Of a DNA stretch of 64,000 nt, positions 50,197 through 58,105 are shown one piece after another; position 1 is the stretch's first letter; the number at the start of each line of letters is the position of its first letter. This DNA comes from Ornithinicoccus sp045032955 (lineage in GTDB: Bacteria; Actinomycetota; Actinomycetes; Actinomycetales; Dermatophilaceae). The stretch covers positions 62,001 to 126,000 of the forward strand of contig NZ_JBJFZU010000010.1 in the NCBI RefSeq assembly GCF_045032955.1, read 5' to 3'. Made by a program: the position numbers and the translations under genes. Below the pieces are notes generated by a model. The model was given only the letters and a program-made list of their open reading frames with translations, made no database searches and had not been told where the DNA came from.

Positions 50197-50595
50197 TCAG
50201 GCCTTCTTGGTCTCCCAGAAGATCTCGGCGATCCGGTCGATCTTGGCCAGCAGCTCGTCCGCCCGGGCGACGTCGAACTCGCCCTTCGTGCCGGAGGCAC
50301 CGGCGAGCTTGGTGGCCTCGTTCACGAGACCGTGCAGCTCGGGGTACTTCTCGAAGTGCGGCGGCTTGAAGTAGTCGGTCCAGAGCACCCACAGGTGCTC
50401 CTTGACCAGCTGCGAGCGCTGCTCCTTGATGACGATGGCGCGGGTGCGGAAGTCGGGGTCGTCGTTGCCGGCGACCTTCTCGCAGATCCCCTTGACGGAC
50501 TCGGCCTCGATCCGTGCCTGAGCGGGGTCGTAGACACCGCAGGGCAGGTCGCAGTGCGCGCTGACCTCGATGGTGGGGGCGAAGAGAGTGAACAT
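50197..50595 (-). CDS. sodN: Nickel superoxide dismutase SodN
   Basis: A 132-residue precursor. The Ni-hook HCDLPCGVYDPAQARIEAE begins at His14. The 13-residue propeptide MFTLFAPTIEVSA must be removed so that His1, Cys2 and Cys6 of the mature enzyme bind Ni. The rest is the four-helix bundle (YFKPPHFEKYPELHGLVNEATKLAGASG). The enzyme disproportionates superoxide in the cytosol. No sodX, the maturation protease usually next to sodN, is found here. ATG preceded by AAGGAT. Expression in Streptomyces is Ni-dependent; no Nur site was recognised here. Confidence 0.96.
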   Translation of the reverse strand: MFTLFAPTIEVSAHCDLPCGVYDPAQARIEAESVKGICEKVAGNDDPDFRTRAIVIKEQRSQLVKEHLWVLWTDYFKPPHFEKYPELHGLVNEATKLAGASGTKGEFDVARADELLAKIDRIAEIFWETKKA

Positions 50596-50656
50596 CAGCC
50601 ATCCTTAATGCGTGGGTCGGGCAGGGCTCCAACACCCCCAACGGTAGCCTGAGCGG

Positions 50657-51328
50657 GTGCTGCTCGCGATCGATACCGCCACCGGGACCGTCGGCGCCGC
50701 CCTGCACGACGGGGATCGGGTGCTGGCCGAGCACGTGGCGCACGACGTGCGACGGCACGCCGAGCTGCTGGCCCCGGCGGTCGCCGACGTGCTCGCCCAG
50801 GTCGGGGCCGGACCCGCCGACCTCACCGCCGTCGTCTGCGGTGTCGGGCCGGGTCCGTTCACCGGTCTGCGGGTGGGGGTGGTGACGGCGCTGGTGCTGG
50901 CCCGCACCCAGGACCTGGACGCGCCGCAGGGGATCTGCTCGCTGGACGCCCTCGCCCACCAGGTCGTCGACCGCCACCAGGGCGAGCTGCTGGTCGCCAC
51001 CGACGCCCGCCGCAAGGAGGTGTACTGGGCGCGCTACCGGCTCGAGGACGGGTGGGCCCGCCGGGTCGAGGGTCCGGGCGTCGCCCGCGCCCAGGACCTG
51101 CCGGAGACGCTGCGTCGGCTGCCGACGCTGGGCAGGGGCCCGGAGCTGTATCCCGAGGCCCTGCCGAACCCGCTGGCCGACGGACCGGTGGACCTGTCGC
51201 CGGGGGCCCTGGCCGACCTCGCCGCGGCCCTGCGGCGGAACGCGCACCCCGACGCCGGGTCGGCACTGCTGCCCCCGGTGCCGCTCTACCTGCGCCGCCC
51301 GGACGCGGTCGCGATGGCGGGGTCGTGA
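50657..51328 (+). CDS. tsaB: tRNA t6A modification protein TsaB
   Basis: A 223-residue ASKHA-fold protein partnering TsaD in threonylcarbamoyladenosine synthesis at tRNA position 37. N-terminal LLAIDTATGTVGAALHDG, RRHAELLAPAVADVL, and GVGPGPFTGLRVGVVTALVLA are the family marks; the C-terminal half is variable as usual. GTG start with TAGCCT 6 nt upstream and no Shine-Dalgarno, so likely leaderless. The stop overlaps rimI (GTGA). The tsaB-rimI-tsaD order is standard. Confidence 0.93.
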   Translation: MLLAIDTATGTVGAALHDGDRVLAEHVAHDVRRHAELLAPAVADVLAQVGAGPADLTAVVCGVGPGPFTGLRVGVVTALVLARTQDLDAPQGICSLDALAHQVVDRHQGELLVATDARRKEVYWARYRLEDGWARRVEGPGVARAQDLPETLRRLPTLGRGPELYPEALPNPLADGPVDLSPGALADLAAALRRNAHPDAGSALLPPVPLYLRRPDAVAMAGS

Positions 51329-51780
51329 GCGGCCCACCCGGTATGACGGTGCGCGAGGCGGGCTGGCGCGACATCCCCGCGATGGGCGAGGTGGAGCGCG
51401 CCGCCTTCGACGACCCGTGGAGCGAGGCCACCCTCTGGGCGGAGCTGGCGGCGCGTCCGCGGCGCCACTACCTGGTCGCTACCGACGGCTCCGGGGTGCT
51501 GGCCCACGCCGGGCTGGACCTGACGGGGGAGGTGGCGGACGTGATGACCCTGGCCGTGCACCCGGCGGCGCGGGGACGGGGCCTGGGGGCCTGCCTGCTC
51601 GAGGAGCTGCACGGGCTGGCTCGGGACGCGGACGCCACCAGCATGCTGCTGGAGGTGCGCGCCGACAACACGGTGGCGCACCGGCTCTACCTGAGCCGGG
51701 ACTACCGCCTCATCCGGACCCGCCCGGGGTACTACCCCGGGGGTGTCGACGCGCTGGTCCTGCGCAAGGAGCTGACATGA
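51325..51780 (+). CDS. rimI: Ribosomal protein S18-alanine N-acetyltransferase RimI
   Basis: A 151-residue GNAT acetyltransferase. Acetyl-CoA loop VHPAARGRGLGACLLEEL, the RimI pattern MLLEVRADNTVAHRLYLSRDYRLIRTRPGYYP, and the N-terminal DIPAMGEVERAAFDDPWS. It acetylates ribosomal protein or other N-termini. The GTG at 51325 overlaps the tsaB stop; an ATG at 51343 six codons later is also possible. Overlaps tsaD by 4 nt (ATGA). Confidence 0.92.
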   Translation: MSGPPGMTVREAGWRDIPAMGEVERAAFDDPWSEATLWAELAARPRRHYLVATDGSGVLAHAGLDLTGEVADVMTLAVHPAARGRGLGACLLEELHGLARDADATSMLLEVRADNTVAHRLYLSRDYRLIRTRPGYYPGGVDALVLRKELT

Positions 51781-52820
51781 GCGAACCGTTGATCCTGGGG
51801 ATCGAGTCGAGCTGCGACGAGACCGGGGTGGCCCTGGTCCGGGGCTCCACGCTGCTGCACGACGCCGTCGCCAGCAGCGTGGAGGAGCAGGCGCGCTTCG
51901 GCGGCGTGGTGCCCGAGGTGGCCAGCCGGGCGCACCTGGAGGCCATGGTCCCGACCATCGACCGGGCGTGCCGCGAGGCCGGCGTCCGCCTGCGGGACGT
52001 CGACGCGGTCGCGGTGACGGCCGGTCCGGGGCTGGCCAGCGCCCTGATCGTCGGGGTGGCCGCCGCGAAGGCGCTGGCCCTGGGACTCGGGGTCCCGATC
52101 TACGGGGTGAACCACCTGGCCGCGCACGTGGCGGTCGACGTGCTCGAGCACGGTCCGCTCCCGGAGCCGACCGTCGCCCTCCTGGTCAGCGGCGGACATA
52201 CCAACCTGCTGCGCGTTGACGACATCAGCGAGCGGATCACCTCGCTGGGGCACACCCTGGACGACGCCGCGGGGGAGGCCTTCGACAAGGTGGCCCGGGT
52301 GCTCGGGCTGCCCTACCCCGGGGGCCCGCACATCGACCGGGTGGCCGCCGACGGCGACCCGCGGGCCATCACCTTCCCGCGCGGGCTGACCACCGGCCGG
52401 GACCTGCACAGGCACCGTTTCGACTTCTCCTTCTCCGGGCTGAAGACCTCGGTGGCGCGCTGGGTCCAGGTGCGCGAGGCCGCCGGGGAGCCGATCCCCG
52501 TCGCGGACGTCGCCGCCTCCTTCCAGGAGGCGGTCGTCGACGTGCTCACCGCGAAGGCGGTGGCCGCCTGCGCCGAGCACGGGGTCACCGACCTGCTGAT
52601 CGGCGGTGGGGTGGCCGCGAACAGCCGGCTGCGGGCGGTCGCCGAGCAGCGGTGCGCGGCGGCGGGCATCCGGCTGCGGGTGCCCCGCCCGGCACTGTGC
52701 ACGGACAACGGGGCGATGGTCGCGGCACTGGGTGCCCAGGTGGTGGCCAGGGGCCGGCACGCTTCCCGCCTGGACCTGCCCACCGACTCCTCGCTGCCGG
52801 TGGGACAGGTGCGGCTCTGA
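51777..52820 (+). CDS. tsaD: tRNA t6A transferase subunit TsaD
   Basis: A 347-residue metalloenzyme. Features: ILGIESSCDETGVAL, FGGVVPEVASRAHLEAMVP and GVNHLAAHVAVDVL (metal histidines), ALLVSGGHTNLLRV, DDAAGEAFDKVARVLGLPYPGGPHIDRVA, SFSGLKTSV, LIGGGVAANSRLR, and CTDNGAMVAALG with the metal Asp. It transfers threonylcarbamoyl to A37 of ANN-reading tRNAs with TsaB. Third gene of the coupled tsaB-rimI-tsaD unit. In mycobacteria groES-groEL1 follow directly; here four genes (trkH to the PLD gene) are inserted between. Confidence 0.95.
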   Translation: MSEPLILGIESSCDETGVALVRGSTLLHDAVASSVEEQARFGGVVPEVASRAHLEAMVPTIDRACREAGVRLRDVDAVAVTAGPGLASALIVGVAAAKALALGLGVPIYGVNHLAAHVAVDVLEHGPLPEPTVALLVSGGHTNLLRVDDISERITSLGHTLDDAAGEAFDKVARVLGLPYPGGPHIDRVAADGDPRAITFPRGLTTGRDLHRHRFDFSFSGLKTSVARWVQVREAAGEPIPVADVAASFQEAVVDVLTAKAVAACAEHGVTDLLIGGGVAANSRLRAVAEQRCAAAGIRLRVPRPALCTDNGAMVAALGAQVVARGRHASRLDLPTDSSLPVGQVRL

Positions 52821-52907
52821 CGCCGGAGGGGACGACGGTCCGGGTGTGACCACCCTCACGCCGCGTCGCCTTGCCGAGGTGACCCCCGAGGCGGACAGTG
52901 GTACCTC

Positions 52908-54236
52908 GTGCGTGTGATCCTGGCCCACCCGGCCCGCATGGTGACCCTGGGCTTCCTGCTGGTGATGCTCGTGGGGACCGCCCTGCTGCTGCTGCCGGTG
53001 GCCTACACCCCGTCCGGTTCCGGCGACCTGCTGGTCGCGGCCTTCACCACCGTCTCGGCGCTGTGCGTCACCGGCCTGGTCACCGTGGACACCGCGAGCT
53101 ACTGGTCACCCTTCGGTCAGGCGGTGATCCTGGTGCTCATCCAGATCGGCGGTTTCGGGGTGATGACCCTGGCCACGCTCATCGCGCTGACCGTCCGCGG
53201 GCGGTTGGGGCTGCGCACCTCGCTGGCCGCCCAGACGGACACCCACAGCCGGTCGCTGGGGGACGTGCGCGGCATCGTGGGCCGGATGCTGCGGCTGGTG
53301 CTCGTCATCGAGGGGGTGGTCTTCGTCGCCCTCACGCTCCGGTTCCGCCTGGGCTACGACTACGCCTGGGACCGGGCCCTGTGGCACGGGCTCTTCCACT
53401 CCGTCTCCGCCTTCAACAACGCCGGTTTCGCGCTCTACGCCGACAGTGTCATCGGCTTCGCGCAGGACATCTGGGTGATCGGACCGCTGTGCGTCGCCCT
53501 GGTGCTGGGGGGCCTGGGTTTCCCGGTGCTGAAGGAGCTGCTGCGCGGACGCCGGCCACGGACCTGGACGGTGCACACCCGGCTGACGGTGTGGGGGTCG
53601 GTGCTGCTGATGGTGATCGGTGTCGCCGCCTTCTGGGTCTTCGAGTCGGGTGCGAGCGGGACGATGGCCGGCCAGTCCCTCGGCGGCCGGGCGGTCGGCG
53701 CGCTCGGCGGCGGGCTGTTCCCGCGGACCGCCGGCTTCAACGGTGTCGACTACGGCGCGGTGACCGAGGAGACCCAGGCGATCACGATGATCCTGATGTT
53801 CATCGGCGGCGGCAGCGCCGGGACCGCCGGGGGGATCAAGGTGACCACCTTCCTCATCCTGGCCGCGGTCATCTGGTCCGAGGTCCGCGGTGAGCCGGAC
53901 GTGGTCATCGGTCGTCGACGGATCGGCGCCGCGGTCCAGCGGCAGGCGCTCTCGGTGGCGCTGCTGGCGGTCGGCCTGGTGATCTCCGCCACCGTGCTGA
54001 TGATGATCCTCACCGACCTGCCGGCGCTGGACCTGGGCTTCGAGGTGATCTCCGCCTTCGCCACCGTCGGCCTGTCCACCGGCATCACGGCGGCCGTCCC
54101 GGCCTCGGGGCAGGTCCTGCTGATGGTGCTCATGTTCCTGGGCCGGCTCGGCCCGATCACGGTGGCGGCCGCGTTGGCCCTCAACACACGCCACCGCCAC
54201 TACCGACTCCCCGAGGAGCGACCCATTGTTGGCTAG
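52908..54236 (+). CDS. TrkH/KtrB-type potassium uptake membrane subunit
   Basis: A 442-residue K+ channel-like translocator. Four pore loops are visible: TTVSALCVTGLVTVD, SVSAFNNAGFALYAD, GLFPRTAGFNGVDY and SAFATVGLSTGI, each with the selectivity-filter glycine. GGGSAGTAGGIKVTTFLIL marks the gating loop after the third pore. Transmembrane helices fill the rest. GTG start; no good Shine-Dalgarno. The stop lies within the next gene, encoding its regulatory RCK protein, so the pair forms one transporter. Confidence 0.93.
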   Translation: MRVILAHPARMVTLGFLLVMLVGTALLLLPVAYTPSGSGDLLVAAFTTVSALCVTGLVTVDTASYWSPFGQAVILVLIQIGGFGVMTLATLIALTVRGRLGLRTSLAAQTDTHSRSLGDVRGIVGRMLRLVLVIEGVVFVALTLRFRLGYDYAWDRALWHGLFHSVSAFNNAGFALYADSVIGFAQDIWVIGPLCVALVLGGLGFPVLKELLRGRRPRTWTVHTRLTVWGSVLLMVIGVAAFWVFESGASGTMAGQSLGGRAVGALGGGLFPRTAGFNGVDYGAVTEETQAITMILMFIGGGSAGTAGGIKVTTFLILAAVIWSEVRGEPDVVIGRRRIGAAVQRQALSVALLAVGLVISATVLMMILTDLPALDLGFEVISAFATVGLSTGITAAVPASGQVLLMVLMFLGRLGPITVAAALALNTRHRHYRLPEERPIVG

Positions 54237-54927
54237 GAAGAAGCGCGGTCCCGAGCAGTCCGCCCCCACCGTGCTGGTGGTCGGGCTGGGCCGGTTCGGC
54301 ACCGCCGTGTGCGAGTCCCTCGTCCGGCAGGGGGTCCAGGTGCTGGCCATCGACACCGACGAACGCCGGGTGCAGCGGTATGCCGACGAGGTCACCCATG
54401 CCGCGACGGCCGACGCCACCGACGGCGAGGCGATGCGCCAGCTGGGTGTCGAGGGCGTGGACCGGGCGGTGGTGGCGATCGGCTCCGACATCGAGGCCAG
54501 CGTGCTCAGCGTGATCACCCTCAGCGAGGCCGGTGTCGACCAGATCTACGCCAAGGCGATCACCCGTAAGCACGGCAAGATCCTGCAGAGCATCGGCGCC
54601 ACCCACGTCATCTACCCGGAGTACGTGATGGGCCAGCGGATCGCGCACATGGTCACCGACGGCGTGGCGGACTACCTGGAGTTCGAGGACGAGTTCGCCA
54701 TCGCCCGGTGCCTGGCCCCGGTGGAGACGTGGGACCGCACCCTGGCCGAGTCGGCCGTGCGCTCGCGGCACACCATCACCGTGGTTGGCCTCAAGCGACC
54801 CGGAGAGGCCTTCACCTACGCGGTGCCGGAGACGGTGGTCGAGCAGGGTGACGAGCTGGTGGTCTCCGGGCGGATCGCCGACGTCGAGCGCTTCGTGGCG
54901 CTGCCCCGGAGCCGGACGCGACGCTGA
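54226..54927 (+). CDS. TrkA/KtrA-type potassium channel regulatory protein
   Basis: A 233-residue RCK protein. The N-terminal Rossmann fold TVLVVGLGRFGTAVCESLVRQGVQVLAIDTDERRVQ binds nucleotide, and the C-terminal TrkA_C domain is HTITVVGLKRPGEAFTYAVPETVVEQGDELVVSGRIADVERF. It gates the preceding TrkH subunit. The start is a TTG at 54226, supported by GAGGAG 8 nt upstream; the reading frame overlaps trkH by 11 nt. Convergent with the methyltransferase gene (9-nt gap). Confidence 0.9.
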   Translation: MLARKKRGPEQSAPTVLVVGLGRFGTAVCESLVRQGVQVLAIDTDERRVQRYADEVTHAATADATDGEAMRQLGVEGVDRAVVAIGSDIEASVLSVITLSEAGVDQIYAKAITRKHGKILQSIGATHVIYPEYVMGQRIAHMVTDGVADYLEFEDEFAIARCLAPVETWDRTLAESAVRSRHTITVVGLKRPGEAFTYAVPETVVEQGDELVVSGRIADVERFVALPRSRTRR

Positions 54928-54936
54928 CCGGCGAGC

Positions 54937-56178
54937 TCACCGGGGCTCGACGACCAGTGCCCGCGGGGTGCCGGCCACGCTGGTCAGGACCAGTGTCACG
55001 TCCTGGTCACCGGTCGGTCGACGGGGCAGCCGCAGGTCGCGCCGGAACGCCTCCGGGTCGGTCCGCACCCCCCGCTTCTTCACGGTGAGCGAGGCCACCG
55101 ACCGGGACCGGAGCCAGGCGCGCACCGCCTTAGGGTGCAGCGGGAGCACCTCGCGGACGGCATACCAGCGCGCCCACGGCAGGTCGACCGGCGTGGGGGC
55201 GGTGACGTAGCCGGTGCCGGTGTCCAGCTCCCTGCCCCCGCAGGCGTGCGACAGCGCGTGGGTGAGCCCCGAGGCGAGCACCGCGCGGTCCGGTTCGGCG
55301 ATCCAGGGCTGCAGGTCGACCTCGCTGTCCAGCCGGTCGGCCGGCGCACCGGCCGGCGCGGGCACCTCGTGCCAGACCACCCCGGCGGGGCCGGAACGGC
55401 CGATGACGGCCGCACGGCCCGGGGAGTCGACGGCGCCACCCCACCACAGCGTGCACTCGACCACGTCCCCGTCCAGCGAGACCCACTCGGCCAGGGTCCC
55501 CTCCGGCACCTGCCCCCGGGGAAAGGTGGGGGAGAGCTTGGCCACGGTCGCCCGGGCCTGCCCAGCCACCTGCTGGACCCGTGACCAGGAGGGGGAGAGG
55601 TCCTCCAGCCGGGTCAGCCGGCGGGTTCGACCGCTGGCGTCGGCGAGCCCGGGCGTACGGCGGGCGGGATCCAGGAAGGCACCCTGGTCGGGCGGGACGG
55701 TGACCTCGTCGGCATCGCCCTCGACCACCCGGACCCCGGGGTGGGCGGACAGGTTGGCCCGGGCGGCGGCGGCCACGGTCGGGTCGGACTCGACCGCCGT
55801 CACCGCCAGCCCGGCCTCCGCCAGGGCGAGCGCGTCCAGCCCGAGGCCGCAGCCGAGGTCGTGCACGTGCTCCACCCCGGAGCCGGCCAGCCTCGCGGCC
55901 CGACGGGCCGCCACCGGCGGCCGGGTGGCCTGCTCCGCCCCGTCGGCGGTCAGCAGCAGGTCGTCGACCAGGTCGCCGAGGCGGGGCCGGGCGCGGGCGC
56001 GCAGCCGCGACTGGGTGAGGGCCGCTGCCACCAGCTCCGGGTCGTGGCCCTCGCCGCGCAGCCGCTGGGCCAGGCGCAGCGCCTCACCCTCCCGGTAGGG
56101 GGGCAGGGCGGCGAGCAGCTCGGCCCCGACGCCGTCCTGCAGGCGCCGCAGCAGGTCGGCCGGGAGGTGGTCGCTCAT
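54937..56178 (-). CDS. Class I SAM-dependent methyltransferase with THUMP-like domain
   Basis: A 413-residue protein. The helical N-terminus (LRRLQDGVGAELLAALPPY, AALTQSRLRARARPRLGD) precedes a Rossmann methyltransferase: HVHDLGCGLGLDALALAEAGLAVTAVESDPTVAAAARANL, VVEGDADEVTVPPDQGAFLDPARRTP. The DPARR motif suggests a nucleic-acid base methyltransferase. The C-terminal THUMP-like part contains LPLHPKAVRAWLRSRSVASLTVKKRGVRTDPEAFRRDLRL. The likely substrate is RNA, but the target is unknown. Divergent from the phospholipase D gene (32 nt). Confidence 0.85.
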   Translation of the reverse strand: MSDHLPADLLRRLQDGVGAELLAALPPYREGEALRLAQRLRGEGHDPELVAAALTQSRLRARARPRLGDLVDDLLLTADGAEQATRPPVAARRAARLAGSGVEHVHDLGCGLGLDALALAEAGLAVTAVESDPTVAAAARANLSAHPGVRVVEGDADEVTVPPDQGAFLDPARRTPGLADASGRTRRLTRLEDLSPSWSRVQQVAGQARATVAKLSPTFPRGQVPEGTLAEWVSLDGDVVECTLWWGGAVDSPGRAAVIGRSGPAGVVWHEVPAPAGAPADRLDSEVDLQPWIAEPDRAVLASGLTHALSHACGGRELDTGTGYVTAPTPVDLPWARWYAVREVLPLHPKAVRAWLRSRSVASLTVKKRGVRTDPEAFRRDLRLPRRPTGDQDVTLVLTSVAGTPRALVVEPR

Positions 56179-56210
56179 CCCCCCATTCTGCGGGCCGGTA
56201 GGTTGTCGGC

Positions 56211-57476
56211 ATGTCCCGACTCCTTCCCCGCAAGTACCGTCGGCTGCTGCGCCGGGGCCGACGCTGGGCGATGGCCGGTGCCGGGGCCGTGGTGGCCGGC
56301 CAGCTGACGCTGGCCGCGGGGATCACCGCGGCCGACGCGCTGCGCAAGCGGCGTGACCACGAGGAGCGGGACGCCCCGGTCCAGGACCCGACGACGATCG
56401 AGGTGAACGGGGCGGAGGTCACCACCTACACCTACGGCCGGTACCTCTACGACGACATGATCGCCGCGATCGACGGCGCACGTGACTACGTCTACCTCGC
56501 CTCCTACATCTGGAAGGGCGACGACGTCGGTCAGGACTTCAAGGAAGCCGTGCTGCGGGCCGCCGAGCGGGGCGTGCTGGTCTGCCTGGTCTTCGACGGC
56601 TTCGCGAACCTGGTCGTCCCCCGGGAGTTCCAGCGGTTCCCGGAGGGGGTGCACGTGCTGCACTTCCCGGTGCTGCGGACCACGCTGCCGATCATCGACT
56701 TCCGCGCCTCCGGCCGGGACCACCGCAAGATCCTCGTCGTGGACGGGCGGGAGGGCTTCGTCGGCGGCTACAACATCGGCTCGTTGTACGCCACCAGCTG
56801 GCGGGACACCCACGTGCGCGTCACCGGGCGTGCGGTCTGGGAGCTGCAGAACGCCTTCGTCGACTTCTGGAACCGGCACCGCGGCGCGCGCCGCCCCGTC
56901 CTGCCGGACACCGGCACCCCCGACTGGGAGACCACCGTCCGGGCCGCCCGGAACGAGCCCAGCCGGGCCAGCTACCCGGTCCGCGCGCTCTACCTGGAGG
57001 CGATCGACCGGGCGGTGCAGCGGATCTGGATCACCCAGGGCTACTTCATCCCGGACAAGGAGATCCTGCACGGGCTGCTGACCGCGGCCGCTCGCGGTGT
57101 CGACGTCCGGGTGGTCATGCCCGAGCGCTCCAACCACGTGGTCGCCGACGTGGTCGCGCGGTCCTACTACACCACCCTGCTCGAGGGCGGGGTACGCCTC
57201 TTCCTCTACCAGGACGTCATGGTGCACGCGAAGACGATGACCGTGGACGGCGAGTGGGCCACCATCGGCACCGCCAACATCGACCGGCTCTCGATGCTCG
57301 GCAACTACGAGATCAACCTCGAGATCGTGGACCGGGCGCAGGCGGCCCAGATGGAGCAGATCTTCCGCACCGACCTCGGCTACTGCCGCGAGCTCACCCT
57401 GGGGGAGTGGGAGGAGCGCGGGCTGCACCACCGTGTCGTGGAGCGCTTCCTGCAGCCGTTGCAGGTGCTGGTCTGA
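56211..57476 (+). CDS. Phospholipase D-like / cardiolipin synthase-type protein
   Basis: A 421-residue protein with an N-terminal Arg-rich stretch and one hydrophobic helix (WAMAGAGAVVAGQLTLAAGITA). Two PLD/HKD motifs follow: DHRKILVVDGREGFVGGYNIG and VHAKTMTVDGEWATIGTANIDRLSMLGNYEINLEI. Between them lies the family segment WITQGYFIPDKEILHGLLTAAARGVDVRVVMPE. It is probably a phosphatidyltransferase making cardiolipin-type lipids at the membrane; other phosphodiester substrates are possible. ATG start with TAGGTT 6 nt upstream (leaderless type). Confidence 0.88.
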   Translation: MSRLLPRKYRRLLRRGRRWAMAGAGAVVAGQLTLAAGITAADALRKRRDHEERDAPVQDPTTIEVNGAEVTTYTYGRYLYDDMIAAIDGARDYVYLASYIWKGDDVGQDFKEAVLRAAERGVLVCLVFDGFANLVVPREFQRFPEGVHVLHFPVLRTTLPIIDFRASGRDHRKILVVDGREGFVGGYNIGSLYATSWRDTHVRVTGRAVWELQNAFVDFWNRHRGARRPVLPDTGTPDWETTVRAARNEPSRASYPVRALYLEAIDRAVQRIWITQGYFIPDKEILHGLLTAAARGVDVRVVMPERSNHVVADVVARSYYTTLLEGGVRLFLYQDVMVHAKTMTVDGEWATIGTANIDRLSMLGNYEINLEIVDRAQAAQMEQIFRTDLGYCRELTLGEWEERGLHHRVVERFLQPLQVLV

Positions 57477-57496
57477 GGCCCCGGGTCCGCGACGCG

Positions 57497-57523
57497 CTGG
57501 CACTCGGCTTGACCGAGTGCCAG
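57497..57523. promoter_or_regulatory. CIRCE element 1 (HrcA operator)
   Basis: CTGGCACTC-N9-GAGTGCCAG, a perfect inverted repeat close to consensus TTAGCACTC-N9-GAGTGCTAA. The -35 box of the groES promoter starts within its spacer, so bound HrcA would block polymerase. Confidence 0.9.
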
Positions 57524-57538
57524 GTGCCTGCCTAGATT
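57509..57538 (+). promoter_or_regulatory. groES-groEL promoter
   Basis: -35 TTGACC (57509-57514), 18-nt spacer, -10 TAGATT (57533-57538), close to the housekeeping consensus. Predicted start near 57545, inside the second CIRCE, leaving a leader of about 140 nt. Confidence 0.85.
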
Positions 57539-57542
57539 CGAC

Positions 57543-57569
57543 CTAGCACTCTCGGCACGCAAGTGCCAG
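57543..57569. promoter_or_regulatory. CIRCE element 2 (HrcA operator)
   Basis: CTAGCACTC-N9-AAGTGCCAG, two mismatches from a perfect inverted repeat. It lies just after the -10 and covers the predicted transcription start. Confidence 0.85.
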
Positions 57570-57685
57570 CCGCGAGCGCTGACCGACCCCCGCGACGGCG
57601 GTGGGCGCCAGCGGTGGAGTGACGACCACGCAGCACAGACCATCCCGACCGGTGCGCCGGTCGGCCCAGGAAAGGGAAGGTAACC

Positions 57686-57979
57686 GTGTCGGTTTCCATC
57701 AAGCCGCTCGAGGACCGGATCGTCGTCAAGGCCGTCGAGGCCGAGCAGACCACCGCCTCCGGCCTCGTCATCCCGGACACCGCGAAGGAGAAGCCCCAGG
57801 AGGGCGAGGTCCTCGCGGTCGGACCGGGCCGTATCGACGACAACGGCAACCGCGTCCCCATGGACGTCACCGTGGGCGACCGCGTCATCTACAGCAAGTA
57901 CGGCGGCACCGAGGTGAAGTACTCGGGCGAGGAGTTCCTCGTCCTCTCGGCGCGCGACGTGCTCGCCATCGTCGGCTGA
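57686..57979 (+). CDS. groES: Co-chaperonin GroES
   Basis: A 97-residue co-chaperonin. Start VSVSIKPLEDRIVVKAVEAEQTTASGLVIPDTAKEKPQEG, including the mobile loop, then VLAVGPGR and the conserved GDRVIYSKYGGTEVKYSGEEFLVLSARDVLAIV. It caps GroEL during folding. The GTG start is preceded by AAAGGGAAGG. Preceded by a housekeeping-type promoter overlapped by two CIRCE operators, so heat-shock control by HrcA is expected. Linked to groEL by a 126-nt gap that holds a possible hairpin (58022-58054). Confidence 0.97.
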   Translation: MSVSIKPLEDRIVVKAVEAEQTTASGLVIPDTAKEKPQEGEVLAVGPGRIDDNGNRVPMDVTVGDRVIYSKYGGTEVKYSGEEFLVLSARDVLAIVG

Positions 57980-58105
57980 CAGCCCCCCGGCTGTCCGTCG
58001 GACACCACGACTGACCGTGCCCGCCCCGGCCGCCGACCACCGGTGTCCGGGGCGTGCGCATGAGTGACGCACCATCACACATACCTCGAAAGGAGCTGTC
58101 CGCCT

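Noticed and set aside
58022..58054. Hairpin in the groES-groEL gap as attenuator
   Set aside because: 8-bp stem with a 17-nt loop; could be chance. Mentioned under groES only.
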